Positions 34,635 through 44,173 of a stretch of 59,929 nucleotides of DNA are shown piece by piece. Numbering within the stretch: position 1 is the first letter of the stretch; every line of letters begins with the position of its first letter. The stretch spans positions 1-59,929 of the forward strand of contig NZ_QQNB01000006.1 of the NCBI RefSeq assembly GCF_003345355.1, written 5' to 3'. This DNA comes from Sphingomonas aracearum. Its GTDB lineage: Bacteria > Pseudomonadota > Alphaproteobacteria > Sphingomonadales > Sphingomonadaceae. A program made the translations under genes and the position numbers. The notes below the pieces were generated by a model that searched no databases, was not told where the DNA came from, and worked only from the letters and a program-made list of their open reading frames with translations.

Positions 34635-36202
34635 GCGGCCATTCTCCAGGATCGCCGTACCGCCATGCGATGAAAGGCGGACAGGTCATCGAAGCGGTAG
34701 GCGTCGAGCGAGAGGCCGTTATGCTCGCACAGGCGCAGCACGGCATCGCCCATGTCGAGGCGGGGAAGGAGGTAATAGTCGCGAGGCAGTTCGTTGCCCG
34801 GCGCCATCCGTACCGCGACTGTCAGGTCGGGCCTGAGCGCCGCATCGAGCCGGAGCTTCCAGCGCAGCGAACCGGCCGCGGTCTGAACGCAGCGCACCAC
34901 CACCAGCGAAGCCGTGAACTCGCCGTTGACGGTGAGCAGGTCGGTCGCGGTGTCGCGGACGACCGTGCCGCCGGCCTGTTCCAGCGCCGCGATCGTGTCA
35001 TCGACGATCCTGGGGTGCAGCTCCCGCAGCTTCCGGTTGATCTCCAGGTAGCGATAGTCGCGATCGGGAGCGAAGCCGACCAGCTCGTAGGCACGCAGCA
35101 GGCTGCCGAACCGGCGGCGGTACGCGCTGCTCGACGGCGCATCCTCGGCTTCATCGATGATCAGGCCCGTCAGCATGCCCTTGCTGGCGAAGATCGAAGC
35201 CAGCAGCTCGAGCATCGCCTGATCGCTGAGCCGCTCGGAGCGCGCGTCGATGGTGGCGCGCGCCCGGGCGAACATCGCCCGATCGACAATGGCCGCGAAC
35301 GCGCCTTCGGCCCTGATCCACTCGTCCTCGGCGTTCTGGACGTGCTGGCGCTTCAGCTTGAAGGAGGTTCGCGCCCAGACATTGTCGCCCACGTACTTCT
35401 CGTTGATGAGCAGCTGATGGACCGTGCCCCGGGACCAGGGACGGCCAAGATCGGTGAGAAGGCCGCGCGCATTGAGCAGGTCGGCAATCTCGCGCTCGGG
35501 TTTTCCCACCTCGGTAAACAGCCGGTAGACCTCCTGGACCACCGCCACTTCTTCCGCAGGGCCGGGCACCAGGATCACGCGGTCGGTGGCGATGCTCTTG
35601 TGCTCGCCGCGGCCGAGCTCGCCCTTGGGATCGCCGTTCACGTCGACGAGGAGGCGGCGCAGGCCGTAGCCGGCAGCACCCCCCTGTCGGTAGCCGCGCC
35701 GGATCAGGTTCGCCTGACCCGCGAACACCTTGACGGACAGCTCGCGGCTGTACTCGGCCGCCATGGTGCGTTTGACGGTCTTGATGATCGACGAGCTGAT
35801 GCTGCCGTCGTTGCGGAACTGCTCGGCGCAATACTCGACTTGGATGCCGGCGGCGCGGATACGAAGCTCGTGCGTGGCGGCCTCGTCCGGATCCTGAAAG
35901 CGACCTAGCCGGCTTACATCGTACACGAGCAGCGCCTGAAAGTCGGTGCGACCCGCCTCGATGTCGGCGAGCAGGAGCTTCAGACCCGAGCGGCCCGACA
36001 GGTTGAGGCCGCTCTTGCCGTCATCCTTGTAGGTGTGGACGATCTCATAGCCGTGGGTGTCGGCATAACGCCGGATCGCGGCGGCCTGATTGTCGGTAGA
36101 GTATTGCTGGTGCTCGGTCGACATGCGGACATACTCGGCCGCTCGCACCCGTGGCGGATCCGGTGGCTTGTCGTCCTCAGGCGTGTTCCAATTGATTACC
36201 AT
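34631..36202 (-). CDS. Large serine recombinase
   Basis: The 523-residue recombinase has the resolvase catalytic domain (AEYVRMSTEHQQYSTDNQAA, nucleophile Ser about residue 28; ALLVYDVSRLGRFQDPDEAA), the Recombinase domain with IADLLNARGLLTDLGRPWSR, and a long C-terminal region. It lacks an obvious Cys-rich zinc ribbon, unlike phage integrases. It leads the overlapping three-gene unit and is divergent from the HTH-like gene at 36267, with 64 bases between. It probably inserted this block. I did not find attachment sites by eye. Confidence 0.92.
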   Translation of the reverse strand: MVINWNTPEDDKPPDPPRVRAAEYVRMSTEHQQYSTDNQAAAIRRYADTHGYEIVHTYKDDGKSGLNLSGRSGLKLLLADIEAGRTDFQALLVYDVSRLGRFQDPDEAATHELRIRAAGIQVEYCAEQFRNDGSISSSIIKTVKRTMAAEYSRELSVKVFAGQANLIRRGYRQGGAAGYGLRRLLVDVNGDPKGELGRGEHKSIATDRVILVPGPAEEVAVVQEVYRLFTEVGKPEREIADLLNARGLLTDLGRPWSRGTVHQLLINEKYVGDNVWARTSFKLKRQHVQNAEDEWIRAEGAFAAIVDRAMFARARATIDARSERLSDQAMLELLASIFASKGMLTGLIIDEAEDAPSSSAYRRRFGSLLRAYELVGFAPDRDYRYLEINRKLRELHPRIVDDTIAALEQAGGTVVRDTATDLLTVNGEFTASLVVVRCVQTAAGSLRWKLRLDAALRPDLTVAVRMAPGNELPRDYYLLPRLDMGDAVLRLCEHNGLSLDAYRFDDLSAFHRMAVRRSWRMAA

Positions 36203-36266
36203 CGGCGGCCTCTGACCAGGAGGCGCACGCGCCCACAGCCGCCACTATCCTGAAAGGGGCGGCAAC

Positions 36267-36635
36267 ATGTTTCCAAATTCCGGCAGCCGATTTCCAGATG
36301 GGGGGAGGCTGACAGAGGCCGACTATATCGGTGCGGTAAGCGACGCTTTGCGAACCGAGCTCGGGACGGGCACCGGCGCTGCCAAGCAGATCCAGCGATG
36401 GACTGAAGCATCCGATCGGACGGCGCGAAACTGGCTGAACGGGGTTGTCGGGCCAAGCGGGCACCATCTGGTGAGACTGGCGCGGGAGTCCGATGCGGTG
36501 CTTTCAGCGGTGCTCACCATGGCCGCGCGACCTGAGCTGGCGCTCGCAACCGACCTGCATGCAGTCGAGGTCGCACTCGCCAAAGCGAGCGGAGCCTTCG
36601 AGGTCCTACGGCGACAGCGGACTGCAGGACGGTAG
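36267..36635 (+). CDS. Small HTH-like protein next to the recombinase
   Basis: The 122-residue product has a central segment (ASDRTARNWLNGVVGPSGHH, about 47-66) that reads like a compact HTH, followed by helical stretches (DLHAVEVALAKASGAFEVLR). Homologues are often found beside this recombinase type and upstream of an ImmA/IrrE gene, which is also the order here. It is probably a regulator of the block. The RBS GAAAGGGG is good. Confidence 0.65.
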   Translation: MFPNSGSRFPDGGRLTEADYIGAVSDALRTELGTGTGAAKQIQRWTEASDRTARNWLNGVVGPSGHHLVRLARESDAVLSAVLTMAARPELALATDLHAVEVALAKASGAFEVLRRQRTAGR

Positions 36636-36676
36636 CAAGGGGCACAACCCGCGCGGTTGTGAAACTTCATCAGTCG

Positions 36677-36885
36677 CTAGCGCGCCAGCGCGGCCTTTAG
36701 CACGGGCAGGTAGCGACGCACCTGCTCCCGGTCGCTCTCCCGTTCACCGGGATTGATGCATCGGCCCGCTGCTCCGCGCTGCGCTCAGGCTCAAAGGATG
36801 GGTCAAGTTGGAACACGAAGTCGGCCGTAGGGAAGTGGGTCGCCAGCGCCTGCAGGTGGGCGAGCTCGATTGGCGGCTGCGCCTT
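36677..36885 (-). pseudogene. C-terminal remnant of an unknown gene, frameshifted
   Basis: On the minus strand one frame reads [40 protein letters not shown]. After a one-base slip near 36738 the next frame gives [20 protein letters not shown] and KAALAR before a TAG at 36677-36679. The two parts look like one protein tail split by an indel. It meets the truncated ImmA/IrrE gene tail-on at about 36885. The family is not recognised. Confidence 0.4.
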
Positions 36886-37468
36886 GCGCAGCGATCCGCG
36901 TCGCCGTCGCTTCTCGATCGCGCACGAGTTGGGCCACTGGCAGCATCATCGCGGCCGGTCGTCGGTCTGCAGGGCGAGTGAGATCGGAAGTGTCAGCCAG
37001 GGCGGTGCCGGCATTGAGCGGCAAGCTGATAATTATGCCGCCGACCTGTTGATGCCGGCCTATCTGTTTCGACCGTTTGCTGCCGCTCACCGGCGGCCGT
37101 CATTCGAAGCGATCGACGCTCTGGCGGCTGCCTTTTCCACCAGCCGGTTGGCGACGGCGCTAAGGTTTATCGACCATAGCCCTTGGCCCTGTATGATCTT
37201 TTGCCACGGTCAGAACGAACGCCGATGGTTTCGACGCAATGGCGGCATTCCGGATCAATGGTTTCCCCGTGATGATCTCGATCCTGAGTCAGACGCGATG
37301 GACGTGCTGTATGGAAAGATTGATGGGTCGCGGCCGACGATCATCGGGGCGGACGCATGGTTCGATCGCCGGGGCGCCGATAGGTTTGAGCTGACCGAGG
37401 AGTGCGTCAAAGGCTTTGGGAATGATGTGCTCGCCCTTCTGACGCTGAAAGATCAAATGCTTGATTAG
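36884..37468 (+). CDS. ImmA/IrrE-family metalloprotease, N-terminally truncated
   Basis: The frame opens with a TTG at 36884 and runs to 37468 (194 residues). It has [17 protein letters not shown], the HExxH zinc-protease motif, only about 10 residues from the start, then [20 protein letters not shown] with the third zinc ligand region. Family members normally have 50-80 residues before HELGH. Upstream DNA belongs to an unrelated remnant, so the 5' end has been lost. Relatives cleave repressors in islands and phages. Activity is doubtful. Confidence 0.75.
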   Translation: MRSDPRRRRFSIAHELGHWQHHRGRSSVCRASEIGSVSQGGAGIERQADNYAADLLMPAYLFRPFAAAHRRPSFEAIDALAAAFSTSRLATALRFIDHSPWPCMIFCHGQNERRWFRRNGGIPDQWFPRDDLDPESDAMDVLYGKIDGSRPTIIGADAWFDRRGADRFELTEECVKGFGNDVLALLTLKDQMLD

Positions 37469-37523
37469 GACCGCGCAGCGTGGGGCTTTGAACTGGGCAA
37501 GTTACGCGTCAGCAATTCTCAGC

Positions 37524-38078
37524 CTACGCATCCGCTTGCATAAGAGTCCGAACCGTCGCGATCGGCAGGAACAACCGCAAGCCGTTGGAGGGCAGCGGCT
37601 CAAAGCCATAGCCGGTATAGAGCGCGATGCGTTTCGCCACCTTCTCGGCATCGCCGCAGTCGAACACGTCCAGCATGACGACGGCGATCCCCAACGCTTC
37701 GGCCGCCAAGGCCAGGCGCTTGAGGCAATCGACCAACAGATCGCCGCCATAGCCTTGCCCTTGAAAGCGGCTGTCGACGCCGATCATCGAAATGTAGGCG
37801 GCCGGGATACTGCCATGCGCAGGGTGGTTGCGGGCGAACCGATCGGGTAACTCGGTATAGTCGATCGCATGGGCGTTGGTGGCATAGAAGCCGATCAGCT
37901 CGCCCTCGGCACCGACCATCACGAAGGTGCGGACGTTATCCGCCTTGGCGAGCTTATTCGCGGTCCGGCGGAAGAAGTTGTCGACCTGCGTGATGCCACA
38001 GGAAAAGGCCGCTCGATCGTGCCTGGCAGGATCGATCGGTTCGATGGTGAAGAGATTTGCGTCCTCTGTCGCCGTCAC
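37524..38078 (-). CDS. GNAT acetyltransferase toxin (TacT-like)
   Basis: The 184-residue GNAT protein is of the TacT/AtaT type. The N-terminal FSCGITQVDNFFRRTANKLA is typical, the acetyl-CoA loop is RFQGQGYGGDLLVDC, and the C-terminal LYTGYGFEPLPSNGLRLFL contains the catalytic Tyr. Known members acetylate aminoacyl-tRNAs and stop translation. The start overlaps the antitoxin stop by four bases. Confidence 0.9.
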   Translation of the reverse strand: MTATEDANLFTIEPIDPARHDRAAFSCGITQVDNFFRRTANKLAKADNVRTFVMVGAEGELIGFYATNAHAIDYTELPDRFARNHPAHGSIPAAYISMIGVDSRFQGQGYGGDLLVDCLKRLALAAEALGIAVVMLDVFDCGDAEKVAKRIALYTGYGFEPLPSNGLRLFLPIATVRTLMQADA

Positions 38079-38395
38079 CTGCTGACGATCGTCTCACGAT
38101 GCCGCGCGAATGCTGCCCGAAGTCGCTCGGTGGGTGCCGGCGGCGTGTCGAGCGCCGCAAAGAAGCGCGCATGATCGACCGGCTGCAGGGTGGTGCGTTC
38201 GTGCGCCGCGATCGTCTCCATCGCAGAGCGATAGGCCGCGTTCATCGTGAAGACGGAATCGTCCACACCGGAAAGAGCGGCAGCCTGCTGAATCGCCTGC
38301 TTGATGCGCGGCTTGGTACGGAAGTTCATCCGCTCGCTGCTGCGCTCCTCAACGGCGCCGACCTGATCCTGAAAGCCAAGCATGGCACACCTCAT
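38075..38395 (-). CDS. DUF1778 antitoxin (TacA-like)
   Basis: The 106-residue product has the ribbon-helix-helix fold: the strand SERMNFRTKPRIKQAIQQAA is followed by a helix, then AYRSAMETIAAHERTTLQP and a C-terminal toxin-binding tail (VDHARFFAALDTPPAPTERL). In-frame starts exist at 38395 and 38383. It is the first gene of the pair, and the palindrome at 38411-38433 just upstream is its likely operator. Confidence 0.88.
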   Translation of the reverse strand: MRCAMLGFQDQVGAVEERSSERMNFRTKPRIKQAIQQAAALSGVDDSVFTMNAAYRSAMETIAAHERTTLQPVDHARFFAALDTPPAPTERLRAAFARHRETIVSR

Positions 38396-38410
38396 CCAAC
38401 CTTAACGCAC

Positions 38411-38433
38411 ATGTACGTCTTTGCGGCGTACAT
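38411..38433. promoter_or_regulatory. Operator palindrome of the GNAT/DUF1778 pair
   Basis: Perfect 7-base arms ATGTACG and CGTACAT with a 9-base spacer, 16 bases upstream of the antitoxin start, in an AT-rich patch. The position fits autorepression by the RHH antitoxin-toxin complex. The rest of 38434-38661 is non-coding. Confidence 0.65.
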
Positions 38434-38661
38434 TTCAACAAAAGATTGAGAGTCGCTTAATTTGTCTGTCCTGCTACAGGCGTCAGAAACCCGCGTCAGA
38501 ATGTCTGGCCGGGATGACTCAACATGCACTTCGATAAGGGGTGTGGGAGCTGGTAGCTGCCGTGAGTGCCGGCGTGAATGGTGAATGAAGGCGTTCCCGT
38601 CTGTCCAAGCCGCCCCGTCCGTTTTCCTACCCAACCCTGCCCTTTGCCAAACGACCGCCAA

Positions 38662-41292
38662 TCACCCACGGCCGATCGCACGACGGATCTGATCGCATAC
38701 GTTCATCCCGTCCCGCTCCCGCTCGGCGAAGACGTACAGGCCGCCGCCGCTTCGCTCCCACAGCTCACCGGCGAGGCGCTTTTCGGCTGCGTCGCGGACG
38801 AGATGGCCGCCCTTATACTCGACGACCAGGAGGCGGCCGTCCGTCAGCCGCGCCACGAAGTCGGGGTAGGTGCGGCCCGTCGCCAGCGGCAGCCAGAAGG
38901 CGGCGGGATGGCTCGCGACGTTGCGGACCCAGACGTCCACCTCCGGCACCGCGTCGAGCTGCTTGGCGGCGCTGAGCTCCTCGCCGTCCTCGCCGCTGTC
39001 GAAAACAGGTACCGCGGGCAGGAAGTGCTTGGTGAAGCGATAGCTGCCCCGATAGGCGGGCACGCCATCAAACATGCCGTCAGCGAAGCGGAAGCCGTGC
39101 TCGACCGAGACGGTCGGCGCAGCGTCGGGGCCGAAGAGGCAGCTCTGATACGCCCGCTCACGAGCGGCCTGGCGAACGGCGGCGATGCGATCGCGCAGGC
39201 GCCGCGCGAGCAGGAAGCGGCAGCGCATCAGCGCGGCGAGCGGCAGATGGCGATCGCGGACCAGAAAACCGACCACATCGGCCAGCCACGCCAGCAGCTC
39301 GGCGGGGCGCACGTCATCCTGTCGCACCGCCTTCGCCAACAGCGCGACGAGCCCGCTCTCCGTCCAGCCCTCGACCGGCACGTCGAGCAGCAACTGGTCG
39401 CTGACGTCGCTGTGCGCCACGGTGAGCCGATCACCGTCGAGGTCGATCTGAAAGGCGTCGGCGGTTTCGGCCACGTCGAACTGGTCGCGGGTAAGCTGGT
39501 GACCGGCCTCGGCGAGCGACCAGTCGAAATACTCGGACAGGCGGTCCGTATCGGCGAACACCAGCTCGCCCTGCATCTGCGCCATCAGGCGGGGCACGAC
39601 AAACGTCTGCCCAAGCTCGGCGGGCGCCGCTTCATGCGCGTGCTCGGCCTCATAGGCGGCGACCTGTTCGCGCACATGGGCGGCGGCGGGCGCGGGGAGC
39701 GCGGCATAGACCGCCGCCTTCTCCGCCTCGCGCAGGAAGCCGGTGATCCGGATCGCGCCATCCTCGACGCTGAGCCGATCGGGCGCGGCGGCCCTCACCG
39801 CCGCCAAAGTGCCTGCATCCGCCGCGACCTCGATCCGCGCGGACGGCAGCGGACGGGCGCGCGCGCCGAACAGCCCCTCTCCCAGCGTCGGCGCCGCTTC
39901 GATCGACGCTTCCGCCTCCTGCTCCTCGAATCCCATGTCGACCAGCCGGTCCTTCAGGGCCGTCGCGGCCTCCGCGAACGACTTGGACACGAGGTGCGCG
40001 TAGGCCTTGTTCAGCGCGGGCGCCTTGCGCCGCACGGCATAGGGCATGCGCAGCACGCGGCCGAGAAGCTGTTCGGCATCGGTCGCGCTGCGAATGTTGG
40101 CGACCGAACAGAAGACGTAGGCGAAGGAACAGTCCCAGCCCTCCTTCAGCGCCTCGACGGTGATGATGTAGTCGATCGGGCAGTCGGGCGAGAACAGGTC
40201 GATGCCGTCGAGACCGCGCTGGTCGCCGGTCGCGACCGCGATCTTGTCGGCGGGGATGTGGTGGACGGACCGGAGGTGCTCCAGCAGCACGTCGACGGTC
40301 ACCTCGCGGCCCTTGTCCTCGGCCTGGAACAGCACCAGCGGGCGGATGTATCCGTCGCGATCGCGGCCCGCCTTCTCCGCCAGCTCGGCGCGGCGCGCGA
40401 TCGCGCCGGTCACCGCACCCTCCCAGGTCTGGTGCTCATCCAGGCGGACGGGCAGCTTGATCATCTGCTCCGCCTTCAGCTCGGCGGCGCTGACCGCGTG
40501 GAGGATGTTGCTCTTGGGATGCGGGGTCGCGGTGAACTCGATGATGGCGGACGGGTTCACGCGCGCCTGCATCTCGCGCGACAGGCCGGTCACCGCCTTG
40601 TGCGCCTCATCCACGATCATCAGCGGGCGATGGAGGTGGAGCAGGTTGGCGAAGGAATAGCGTATGTCGTCCGGGTGGCCCCCTACCCGCTTTGCCACCT
40701 CGGCACCGAGCGGCTCCAGCCCCGAGATCCGCTTCGGCACGTTCGCGAACAACGGCTCCAGCGCCTCGTGGTGCGCATAGACCTTGCGCCCCTCTGTGTT
40801 CTCCACGCGCAGCGTCTGGATGGTGGCGACGAACACGCAAAGGTGCCGCGACAGGTCGGCCGCGGTCAGCCGGGTGAAATCGGCGATGTCGAACACGCGC
40901 ACCGGCTCACCGAAGGCGGCAGCCAGCGCCTGACGATAGGGATGGCGCGGGTTGTTCAGCGCGTCCACGGTCTGCCGGCGGATCGTCGTGGTCGGCACCA
41001 GCCACAGCACCGGCGGATAGTCGCGCCCGATCCACGCATCGCGCGCGACCGCGACGCTGTGCGCGGCGAGCAGCGTCTTGCCGCCGCCGGTGGGCAGGCG
41101 CAGGCAGACATAGGGCATCCCCTCCTGTCCGAGCAGCGGCGTGTAGCGCCCGCCATAGCCGCGCAGCCGCCTGGCCTGGTCCGGCTCGGTCGTGATCGCC
41201 TCGTACGCGGCCTTGGGCTCGTGCGCCTGTGCCGCTTCGAAAAAGCGACGCAGCGTGTCGAGGGTCGCCTGCTGATAGGTCTTGAGCTGCAT
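38662..41292 (-). CDS. Type III-like restriction subunit, DEAD-box helicase with nuclease tail
   Basis: The 876-residue protein has Walker A LPTGGGKTLLAAH (about 66-78), DEAHK near residue 225, FTATPHPKSN (motif III) and ALKEGWDCSFAYVFCSV with LLGRVLRMPYA (motifs V and VI). The C-terminus PDFVARLTDGRLLVVEYKGG is a PD-(D/E)xK nuclease site. It overlaps the methyltransferase gene by one base. Together they form a type III-like restriction-modification system, but the size and absence of a separate Mod target domain could also fit a BREX- or phage-defence-like variant. The plus-strand 911-residue frame here is antisense shadow. Confidence 0.88.
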   Translation of the reverse strand: MQLKTYQQATLDTLRRFFEAAQAHEPKAAYEAITTEPDQARRLRGYGGRYTPLLGQEGMPYVCLRLPTGGGKTLLAAHSVAVARDAWIGRDYPPVLWLVPTTTIRRQTVDALNNPRHPYRQALAAAFGEPVRVFDIADFTRLTAADLSRHLCVFVATIQTLRVENTEGRKVYAHHEALEPLFANVPKRISGLEPLGAEVAKRVGGHPDDIRYSFANLLHLHRPLMIVDEAHKAVTGLSREMQARVNPSAIIEFTATPHPKSNILHAVSAAELKAEQMIKLPVRLDEHQTWEGAVTGAIARRAELAEKAGRDRDGYIRPLVLFQAEDKGREVTVDVLLEHLRSVHHIPADKIAVATGDQRGLDGIDLFSPDCPIDYIITVEALKEGWDCSFAYVFCSVANIRSATDAEQLLGRVLRMPYAVRRKAPALNKAYAHLVSKSFAEAATALKDRLVDMGFEEQEAEASIEAAPTLGEGLFGARARPLPSARIEVAADAGTLAAVRAAAPDRLSVEDGAIRITGFLREAEKAAVYAALPAPAAAHVREQVAAYEAEHAHEAAPAELGQTFVVPRLMAQMQGELVFADTDRLSEYFDWSLAEAGHQLTRDQFDVAETADAFQIDLDGDRLTVAHSDVSDQLLLDVPVEGWTESGLVALLAKAVRQDDVRPAELLAWLADVVGFLVRDRHLPLAALMRCRFLLARRLRDRIAAVRQAARERAYQSCLFGPDAAPTVSVEHGFRFADGMFDGVPAYRGSYRFTKHFLPAVPVFDSGEDGEELSAAKQLDAVPEVDVWVRNVASHPAAFWLPLATGRTYPDFVARLTDGRLLVVEYKGGHLVRDAAEKRLAGELWERSGGGLYVFAERERDGMNVCDQIRRAIGRG

Positions 41293-42833
41293 CAGCGGGC
41301 CTTCACGTCGTAGGGCGTCTGCTTGAAGATGACGCGCTCGGCGGTGAGCGTCGCGGGCGACAGCCGGCTCACCTCGCCATAGATGGTGACCGGGCCGGTG
41401 AAGCCCCCTGCCCCCTCCCGGATCAGCGCCAGCGTCGCGCGTGTCAGCACGTTGCCGCCCGCCGGACGCTTGTCACCGAGAATGCCATTGTAGAGCAGCG
41501 CGACCCCCTGCCCGTCATGGTGGCCCAGGAACGGCGTGGCGGCCGCTCCGGCGAATGGCGTCCCGGTCTCCGCGAACCAGACGTGCGCGGCGAGCGGGGC
41601 GAAGGCGATGCCGGCGGCGATCGTGCCATCGGCGTCGAACACCGCAGGGCCGAGCCGGTAGAAGTCGAACCCGCCCCCGCCCTGCCAGTCGACCGCCCGG
41701 CTGATGCCGCCGCCCTCACCCGCGATAACCTTGTTCAGCCGCGGCGCGCAATGAGTGACGGCATGGTCGCCCATCTCGATCCCGATCCAGCGCCGCCCCA
41801 TCTTGTGCGCGACCGCCGCCGTGGTGCCGGAGCCGAGGAAGGAGTCGAGGACGAGGTCGCCGGGGTTGGTGGCAATGTGGAGGATGCGTTGCAGCAGGCG
41901 TTCGGGCTTGGGCGTGCCGAAACTTACGTCGGCGCCAAACAACGCGTTCGCCTCTTTCTTGCTCTCGTCAGTATGGCCGACCTCGCCATGTGGCCACCAT
42001 GTCCAAGGCACCAATCCTTCGACCTCAGAAAGAAAACGGATGACGCTCGGCTGTGCGTTCCCGTCCTTGCCCCAGTAAATCCGCTTCGCCTCAACTAGCT
42101 TTTCGAACTCGGGTCGAATCATCGACCAGCAGCGACCTTCGGGAGGTGTATGCCGTCGACCATTCGGGGCGACAATCTCGTACATCTGGTTTGGGCGGTA
42201 GCCCTGCGCAGTCATCGGAAGCCCACGCCAACGCTTACTCGGGTCTGCTTCTTTGGCGTTGTCAGGATTGCGATAGATCTTGGCCTGATCCTCATCAAGC
42301 GGCAGCTTGTTGCGTTGCGCTTTGAAGCGCTCAGGTGATGGTGAATAGGCGAGCAGATACTCGTGAACGTCGCCGATCGCCTCTCGGTTTTCACGCGAGT
42401 AACGCTTTTGCCAAACAGGGCTTGCAATGAAAGATCCGCGTCCAAACACCTCGTCCATCACGATCTTGAGGTAATGCCCCTCATGATCGTCAATTGACAC
42501 CCAGATGCTTCCATCCTCAGCGAGCAGTTCTTGGAGTAGTTCAAGCCGCGGATAGATCATCGCCAGCCACTGACTGTGCTCTAACGTGTCGTCATAATGG
42601 ACAGAAACAGCCGACCGCGTATTGTAAGGCGGGTCGATGTAGATGCACTTCACCTGTCCGCGATAATAGGGCAGCAGGCTCTTGAGCGCCTCCAGATTGT
42701 CGCCTTGGATCAGCATGTTGCCGCTGCCGGGCGCGCCGGCGGAAAGCGCCGCGTCGCGCTCCAGCAGGCGGTACGGTACGGCATCCGCCGCCTTCACGTC
42801 GCGGTCGCGTGTCAGCCAGTGCAGGATCGGCAT
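41292..42833 (-). CDS. Type III-like N6-adenine DNA methyltransferase
   Basis: The 513-residue methyltransferase from ATG 42833 (MPILHWLTRDRDVKAADAVP) has the catalytic DPPY motif (KCIYIDPPYNTR, about 67-70) before the SAM motif (DSFLGSGTTAAVAHKMGRRW, about residue 325), the beta-class order. The target-recognition region is in the middle. An upstream in-frame start gives 16 more residues. It is the first gene of the pair with the helicase-nuclease and is divergent from parA. Confidence 0.9.
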   Translation of the reverse strand: MPILHWLTRDRDVKAADAVPYRLLERDAALSAGAPGSGNMLIQGDNLEALKSLLPYYRGQVKCIYIDPPYNTRSAVSVHYDDTLEHSQWLAMIYPRLELLQELLAEDGSIWVSIDDHEGHYLKIVMDEVFGRGSFIASPVWQKRYSRENREAIGDVHEYLLAYSPSPERFKAQRNKLPLDEDQAKIYRNPDNAKEADPSKRWRGLPMTAQGYRPNQMYEIVAPNGRRHTPPEGRCWSMIRPEFEKLVEAKRIYWGKDGNAQPSVIRFLSEVEGLVPWTWWPHGEVGHTDESKKEANALFGADVSFGTPKPERLLQRILHIATNPGDLVLDSFLGSGTTAAVAHKMGRRWIGIEMGDHAVTHCAPRLNKVIAGEGGGISRAVDWQGGGGFDFYRLGPAVFDADGTIAAGIAFAPLAAHVWFAETGTPFAGAAATPFLGHHDGQGVALLYNGILGDKRPAGGNVLTRATLALIREGAGGFTGPVTIYGEVSRLSPATLTAERVIFKQTPYDVKAR

Positions 42834-42914
42834 TGTGTCCCCTTCGCCCGCCTTCTTGCCGCCCTGAATGAAATCTGGCAAGTTCGTTGCTGAAAAGGTT
42901 CAAGGGGCTTTGTC

Positions 42915-44123
42915 TTGGCACATGATGGTGCAGTGCTGACGCAGATCGGCGACCTCGCCGAGGCTGGCGAGCGGATGATCGAACGCCTCCGGCGCAAAGC
43001 GTTTCTGCCCGAGAGCCGCAAGGGGCTCAACGTTCGCTTCGGCATCGCCGAGGCGGCACAGCTGCTCGGCTGCTCTACCAACCGCATCCGCATGGCGGAA
43101 GATGACGGGAGATTGCCCCCTGCCCCCGCCTCCGAGAGCGGGCGCCGGCTGGGCTACACGGTCGAGGAAATGCTGCGGATGCGCGAGGTGCTGGGCGCGT
43201 CCCCTGCCCGCGCCCCGCTCGACGTGCCGGCGATCATCGCGGTGCAGAACTTCAAGGGCGGCGTTGGCAAGTCGACCGTCACCACGCACCTAGCCCATTA
43301 TTTCGCGGTGCAGGGCTATCGCGTGCTGGTGGTCGATTGCGACAGCCAGGCGACGACGACGACCCTGTTCGGCTTCAACCCACACTTCAACATTACGCGG
43401 GAAGAGACGCTCTACCCGTATCTCTCGATTGACCCAACCCAGGCGGACCTGCTCTACGCGGTAAAGCGGACGCCGTGGCCGAACGTGGACCTGATCCCGT
43501 CCAATCTCGAACTGTTCGACGTCGAATATGAGCTGGCGGCAGCGGGCAGCGATGGCGGATCAGTGCTGGCGGCGCGGTTTCGCAAGCTGAAGCGCGGTTT
43601 GTCCGACCTCGCGCGCGACTATGACATCGTTCTGCTCGATCCGCCCCCTGCCCTCGGCACGATTAGCCTGGCAGTGATGCAGGCGGCGAACGCGCTGCTG
43701 GTGCCGCTGGCGGCTACCACGCCGGATTTCTGCTCCACCGTGCAATTCCTGTCGATGATGGATCAGGTGCTGCACCAGCTGACGGGCGCCGGCATCGAGG
43801 TCGACTACCAGTTCGTCCGGCTGATCTGCTCCAAGTTCGATTGCAACGATCCCAGCCACGCAATGGTGCGCGCGATCATGGAGCAGAGCTTCGGCCCTGC
43901 CCTGCTCCCGGTGCCGATCCTCGAATCGGCCGAGATCAGCCATGCGGCGATGCGGATGATGACCGTCTACGAGCTGGAAAAGCCGATCGGCACGCCCAAG
44001 ACGCACAAGCGCAGCCGCGCCAATCTGGACGAGGCGCTGCGGCAGGTGGAGCAGCTCGTGCGCCAAAGCTGGGGGCGTGTCGAACCGGCCAGCGAGGAGG
44101 CGGTGATCCATGCCGCGGCCTGA
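42915..44123 (+). CDS. parA: Plasmid partition ATPase ParA
   Basis: The 402-residue type Ia ParA has an N-terminal MerR-like HTH (RFGIAEAAQLLGCSTNRIRM) that in this class represses the operon. The deviant Walker A (QNFKGGVGKSTVTTHLA, about 114-121) is followed by the Walker B-like VLLDPPPALGTIS and switch VPLAATTPDFCST. TTG at 42915 with AAGGGG eight bases upstream is the likely start. It is followed at 50 bases by parB. Confidence 0.93.
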   Translation: MAHDGAVLTQIGDLAEAGERMIERLRRKAFLPESRKGLNVRFGIAEAAQLLGCSTNRIRMAEDDGRLPPAPASESGRRLGYTVEEMLRMREVLGASPARAPLDVPAIIAVQNFKGGVGKSTVTTHLAHYFAVQGYRVLVVDCDSQATTTTLFGFNPHFNITREETLYPYLSIDPTQADLLYAVKRTPWPNVDLIPSNLELFDVEYELAAAGSDGGSVLAARFRKLKRGLSDLARDYDIVLLDPPPALGTISLAVMQAANALLVPLAATTPDFCSTVQFLSMMDQVLHQLTGAGIEVDYQFVRLICSKFDCNDPSHAMVRAIMEQSFGPALLPVPILESAEISHAAMRMMTVYELEKPIGTPKTHKRSRANLDEALRQVEQLVRQSWGRVEPASEEAVIHAAA

Positions 44124-44173
44124 CCTTTCCTATAACGCCATGTTCTACTTACGTTCTGCACGGGAGGTGCGGC

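Noticed and set aside
38578..41313. A 911-residue open frame on the plus strand
   Set aside because: It is antisense to the well-supported helicase-nuclease gene and has no domain pattern; GC-rich third positions keep it open.
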